Source: W11650 sp963545585 (GTDB lineage Bacteria > Bacillota > Clostridia > Lachnospirales > Vallitaleaceae). From it: DNA of 7,629 nucleotides. The position numbers and the translations under genes are program-made. Shown in pieces: positions 5,243 through 7,629 of this stretch. Positions within the stretch are counted from its first letter, which is position 1; each line of letters begins with the position of its first letter. The notes below the pieces were generated by a model. It saw only the letters and a program-made list of their open reading frames with translations, ran no database searches and was not told where the DNA came from. Location: positions 1 to 7,629 of the forward strand of contig CAUUKX010000095.1 in NCBI GenBank assembly GCA_963545585.1, given 5' to 3'.

Positions 5243-6367
5243 GTGAAAATGTTAGATGAAATCAGAGCTTATTGGGATGAATTAAAAAAAGAATATGAAA
5301 AGAGATATCATCAAGCTTTTTTGAGCGATTTTGAAAGTTCAAAAGAGTATCTCGCCAGAATGAAAAGTTATCTTTTAGCAAAGCAGAAAGAATGTCCATC
5401 CGATGTTGATGTGGTTTGTACACTTGCTTCTGTTGAGTTAGAGCTTAGAGAGGATAAATTTGATTATATAGAATTTCTGGATGGCTTTTTAAATGAATTT
5501 GAAAATTCTTTAGAAAATGACCAAAAAGCAAGAATCTATACGAATATAGCTTTTTGGGATGATTTTTCTAAAGATAGTTTAAAGTATTTTAATAAAGCTA
5601 AAGATTTGAATTCACCATTTGCAGAAACTTATACTGGTTTGGGTCTCTATTATTTTAGTGAGTATGAATTCTCTGGAGAGGAAAGCGACTTATCAATAAG
5701 TCATAATTATTTTAAGATAGCGAGAGAAATGGATGAAAACTATGTAACTTCCTTAAACTATGCAGTATCTTTATATGAACGTAAGGAATATGAAGAAGCA
5801 AAAGAAATATTGATAGACTTACTCAAAATTTATCCTGATAGAATGCGTCTGTTATTGTGTTTAGCTTATTGCGAGGTGTATCTTGGAAATAAAAATAAAG
5901 CAATTTCTTATGCAGGGAAAGTAAAGCATGGACAGGATCATAATTATAATTTAAATACGGATGATATTTCAGAAGACCAAATTATTGATGTCTATTATGC
6001 ACTGGAAGAATATGACACTTTTTTAAATCTTTGCGGCGATTGTGTTGAGTACTATTATATCGCAGAATGGGAAGAATATTTTTATGTTCTATGGTTAAAA
6101 AATCAAAAGGAAAAATTTTTTAGTCTTGAAGAAAAGAATCGAAAATATTTTGAAGAGGCTATAAATGAAGCTATCGCTGATGAAGAATATGATAGTGAAA
6201 AAGAGAAACAAGAAACGATTGCCAGTTGGGAAAAAGATAAAATGGATTTTGAAGAAATGATTTTTCGGATAAAAAATGGAACTTTAAGGCCTGAGATAAA
6301 ATTAAAATTATATCCGGAGTATTCATGTTTTATGGTGGATTGTGTTAGACACAAATGGCTTGGCTGA
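5243..6367 (+). CDS. TPR-like helical repeat protein of unknown function
   Basis: A 374-residue acidic, soluble protein without signal peptide or membrane segment. Helical repeats of tetratricopeptide type are visible in the middle: about 126-163 (AETYTGLGLYYF), 166-199 (LNYAVSLYERKEYEEAKEIL, the clearest) and 202-229 (LLLCLAYCEVYLGNKNKA). The N-terminus (1-50) and the region 285-345 are charged and probably helical. TPR proteins act as protein-binding scaffolds; no partner or enzymatic motif is evident. GAAAGG at 5231-5236 lies 6 nt from a GTG at 5243, which I take as the start; ATG at 5249 is possible but less well spaced. No good promoter is seen after the terminator at 5137, so expression may rely on a weak local promoter or read-through. 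Base composition is clearly more AT-rich than in the genes on either side (roughly 30 percent G+C by eye in sample lines), which suggests foreign origin. Confidence 0.75.
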   Translation: MKMLDEIRAYWDELKKEYEKRYHQAFLSDFESSKEYLARMKSYLLAKQKECPSDVDVVCTLASVELELREDKFDYIEFLDGFLNEFENSLENDQKARIYTNIAFWDDFSKDSLKYFNKAKDLNSPFAETYTGLGLYYFSEYEFSGEESDLSISHNYFKIAREMDENYVTSLNYAVSLYERKEYEEAKEILIDLLKIYPDRMRLLLCLAYCEVYLGNKNKAISYAGKVKHGQDHNYNLNTDDISEDQIIDVYYALEEYDTFLNLCGDCVEYYYIAEWEEYFYVLWLKNQKEKFFSLEEKNRKYFEEAINEAIADEEYDSEKEKQETIASWEKDKMDFEEMIFRIKNGTLRPEIKLKLYPEYSCFMVDCVRHKWLG

Positions 6368-6389
6368 AACTGGAGGCGAAAATCTGGGT

Positions 6390-6418
6390 TTGACATTTTT
6401 TCGGGTTAGCGATAAAAT
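6390..6418 (+). promoter_or_regulatory. Near-consensus sigma-A promoter for the ROK regulator gene
   Basis: The -35 box TTGACA is perfect (6390-6395). A 17-bp spacer leads to the -10 box TAAAAT (6413-6418, five of six). The start would be near 6425, giving a leader of about 30 nt with the ribosome binding site GGGGAGG at 6443-6449. The regulator therefore has its own strong promoter and is not dependent on the TPR gene. Confidence 0.8.
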
Positions 6419-6455
6419 AAGAAGAGGAAAGGCTTATCAAAAGGGGAGGAAAAGC

Positions 6456-7622
6456 ATGGAGATACTGACCGTTCATCAAAAAGGGAAATCGCAGATTAAA
6501 TCGAAAAATCGCCTGAAAATCTTCAAACTGATTCTGAGCAGCGGCGGGATTTCCCGGATTGAATTGGGGAAAAGCCTGCATTTATCAGCGGCATCGGTAA
6601 CCAGAGCAGTAGAGGAGTTGGTGCGGGCGGGACTGGTTTATGAAGAAAAAAAAGAAATTACCTTTGTTGGCCGGCGGCCGGTGTTGTTAAACATCAGAAA
6701 AAACAGTTGTTACAGCATGGGGATTCATATCAGCCGACGCAGCATCAGCCTTTGCATCCAGAATTTGTTGGAGGAAGTGATTTACGAAGCCAAGGACAGC
6801 ATTGGGGGAATCAAATATGCGGCAGATTTGCTGCAGGTGTTGCATCAAATGATGAATCAGGCCTTGGAAAAAAGCAGTATTTCCAAGGAAAAAATTGTCA
6901 GTGTCGGCTTGGCGGTCAGAGGCATTGTCAACCGGCAGCGGGGCACTGTTATTTATTCGGAGCAGACACAGGAGATGATTCCGATTGTCGAGTCGGTCAA
7001 GTCGCTGTTTGACGTTGCGGTATTTTTGGAAAACAATATTGATGTCGATTTAAAATCCGCCTATTCTCAGGAGTTTCCGCATACCGACGAATTGGTGTAT
7101 GTTTTTGCCGACGAAGGTATCAGCGGTGGGATGATTAGCGGCCGGCAGGTAATCCGCGGCTGGAACAAAATGGCAGCTCAGTTTGCTCATTTGCTGGTGG
7201 AAGAAAACGGTCGGCTGTGCAGCTGCGGCCAAAAGGGGCATTTGCAACCGTATTTTGCCAAATCGGCAATTGAAGCCGAGTATCAAAGCCAAAGCGGTCA
7301 AACCGGTGTTAATCTGGTTCAGATTTGCGACAGGGCTGACCAAGGGGAAGAAATCGCCCAGGCGGTGCTGCGTACAGCGCTGGAAAAACTGGCGGCGGCG
7401 ATGGCGCAGGTGATTGTTTTGTTTAATCCCGGTGTTATTGTGCTGTGCGGCGATATTTTTGAACATTATCCTGACAGTGTCTCCTTTTTAAGAGATACGG
7501 TGGCGGTCAGAGTCCCGATTCCGCCGCTGCTGAACTTTGACTGGCGGGTGCGGATTCGCCGGGACATCCGGCCGGAGCGCAATGTCGCTAAGTTAGCGCT
7601 GGAATATTTATTGGAACAATAA
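6456..7622 (+). CDS. ROK-family transcriptional regulator (NagC/XylR type)
   Basis: A 388-residue protein. GGGGAGG lies 6 nt before ATG 6456, which I choose over an upstream in-frame GTG at 6342 because the longer form would start inside the TPR gene and span the promoter. Residues about 18-64 form a winged helix-turn-helix (NRLKIFKLILSSGGISR, then the recognition part LSAASVTRAVEELVRAGLV). Residues from about 86 on are a ROK sugar-kinase-like domain. The metal-binding region has His245 and C-x-C-G-x-x-G-H (Cys255, Cys257, His262), where the third Cys of the usual motif is replaced by His. The kinase catalytic Asp motif is degenerate (LENNIDVD, 191-198), so it is a sensor, not a kinase. Such proteins usually repress sugar catabolism or uptake genes and release DNA on binding a sugar or sugar phosphate. 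The ligand is unknown. The last bases after the stop, GGAAAG, may start the ribosome binding site of a co-transcribed gene beyond the window. Confidence 0.88.
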   Translation: MEILTVHQKGKSQIKSKNRLKIFKLILSSGGISRIELGKSLHLSAASVTRAVEELVRAGLVYEEKKEITFVGRRPVLLNIRKNSCYSMGIHISRRSISLCIQNLLEEVIYEAKDSIGGIKYAADLLQVLHQMMNQALEKSSISKEKIVSVGLAVRGIVNRQRGTVIYSEQTQEMIPIVESVKSLFDVAVFLENNIDVDLKSAYSQEFPHTDELVYVFADEGISGGMISGRQVIRGWNKMAAQFAHLLVEENGRLCSCGQKGHLQPYFAKSAIEAEYQSQSGQTGVNLVQICDRADQGEEIAQAVLRTALEKLAAAMAQVIVLFNPGVIVLCGDIFEHYPDSVSFLRDTVAVRVPIPPLLNFDWRVRIRRDIRPERNVAKLALEYLLEQ

Positions 7623-7629
7623 GGAAAGC

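Noticed and set aside
6342..6455. Upstream GTG extension of the ROK regulator
   Set aside because: It would begin within the end of the TPR gene, run across a near-consensus promoter, and lacks a ribosome binding site. ATG 6456 has an excellent one.

Overview
The window reads as chromosomal DNA of a low-to-middle GC member of the Bacillota (Firmicutes), most likely a clostridial or Negativicutes-type anaerobe. The grounds are strong AGGAG-type ribosome binding sites, good sigma-A promoters, S-layer homology (SLH) domains on a cell-wall enzyme, an ECF-type vitamin transporter subunit, a NagC/XylR-type ROK repressor and 7-1-7 Fur boxes of the Bacillus type. Genus is inference only; no rRNA or tRNA is present.

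Layout from left to right. Positions 3-116 hold the last 37 codons of a plus-strand gene whose end resembles Lon proteases. Positions 117-445 are non-coding and carry a 104-bp palindromic element (277-380) and a probable terminator (402-440). Two minus-strand genes follow and are probably co-transcribed: an ECF transporter S component (1727-1185), then a class I SAM-dependent methyltransferase (1033-446). They are read from a good promoter at 1946-1973 through a structured leader of about 210 nt with an attenuator-like hairpin. Upstream of that promoter is a 95-bp MITE-like element with perfect 13-bp terminal inverted repeats and a 5-bp target duplication (2060-2164).

From 2247 the plus strand is expressed. 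A large secreted protein (2324-4744) joins a VanY-type metallo-DD-carboxypeptidase, three SLH modules and a serine DD-carboxypeptidase of the penicillin-binding protein type in one chain. After it the DNA becomes AT-rich. A very good promoter (4933-4960), flanked by two Fur-box-like sites, ends about 170 nt later at a strong intrinsic terminator (5105-5137). This looks like a self-contained small RNA gene whose middle is C-rich and complementary to Shine-Dalgarno sequences. A TPR-type protein of unknown function (5243-6367) follows. The window ends with a ROK-family transcriptional regulator (6456-7622) behind its own consensus promoter; its target operon is probably just outside the window.

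The genes do not form one pathway. The main points of interest are the candidate Fur-controlled small RNA, the double carboxypeptidase with SLH anchors, the intact MITE, and the structured leader of the ECF transporter gene.
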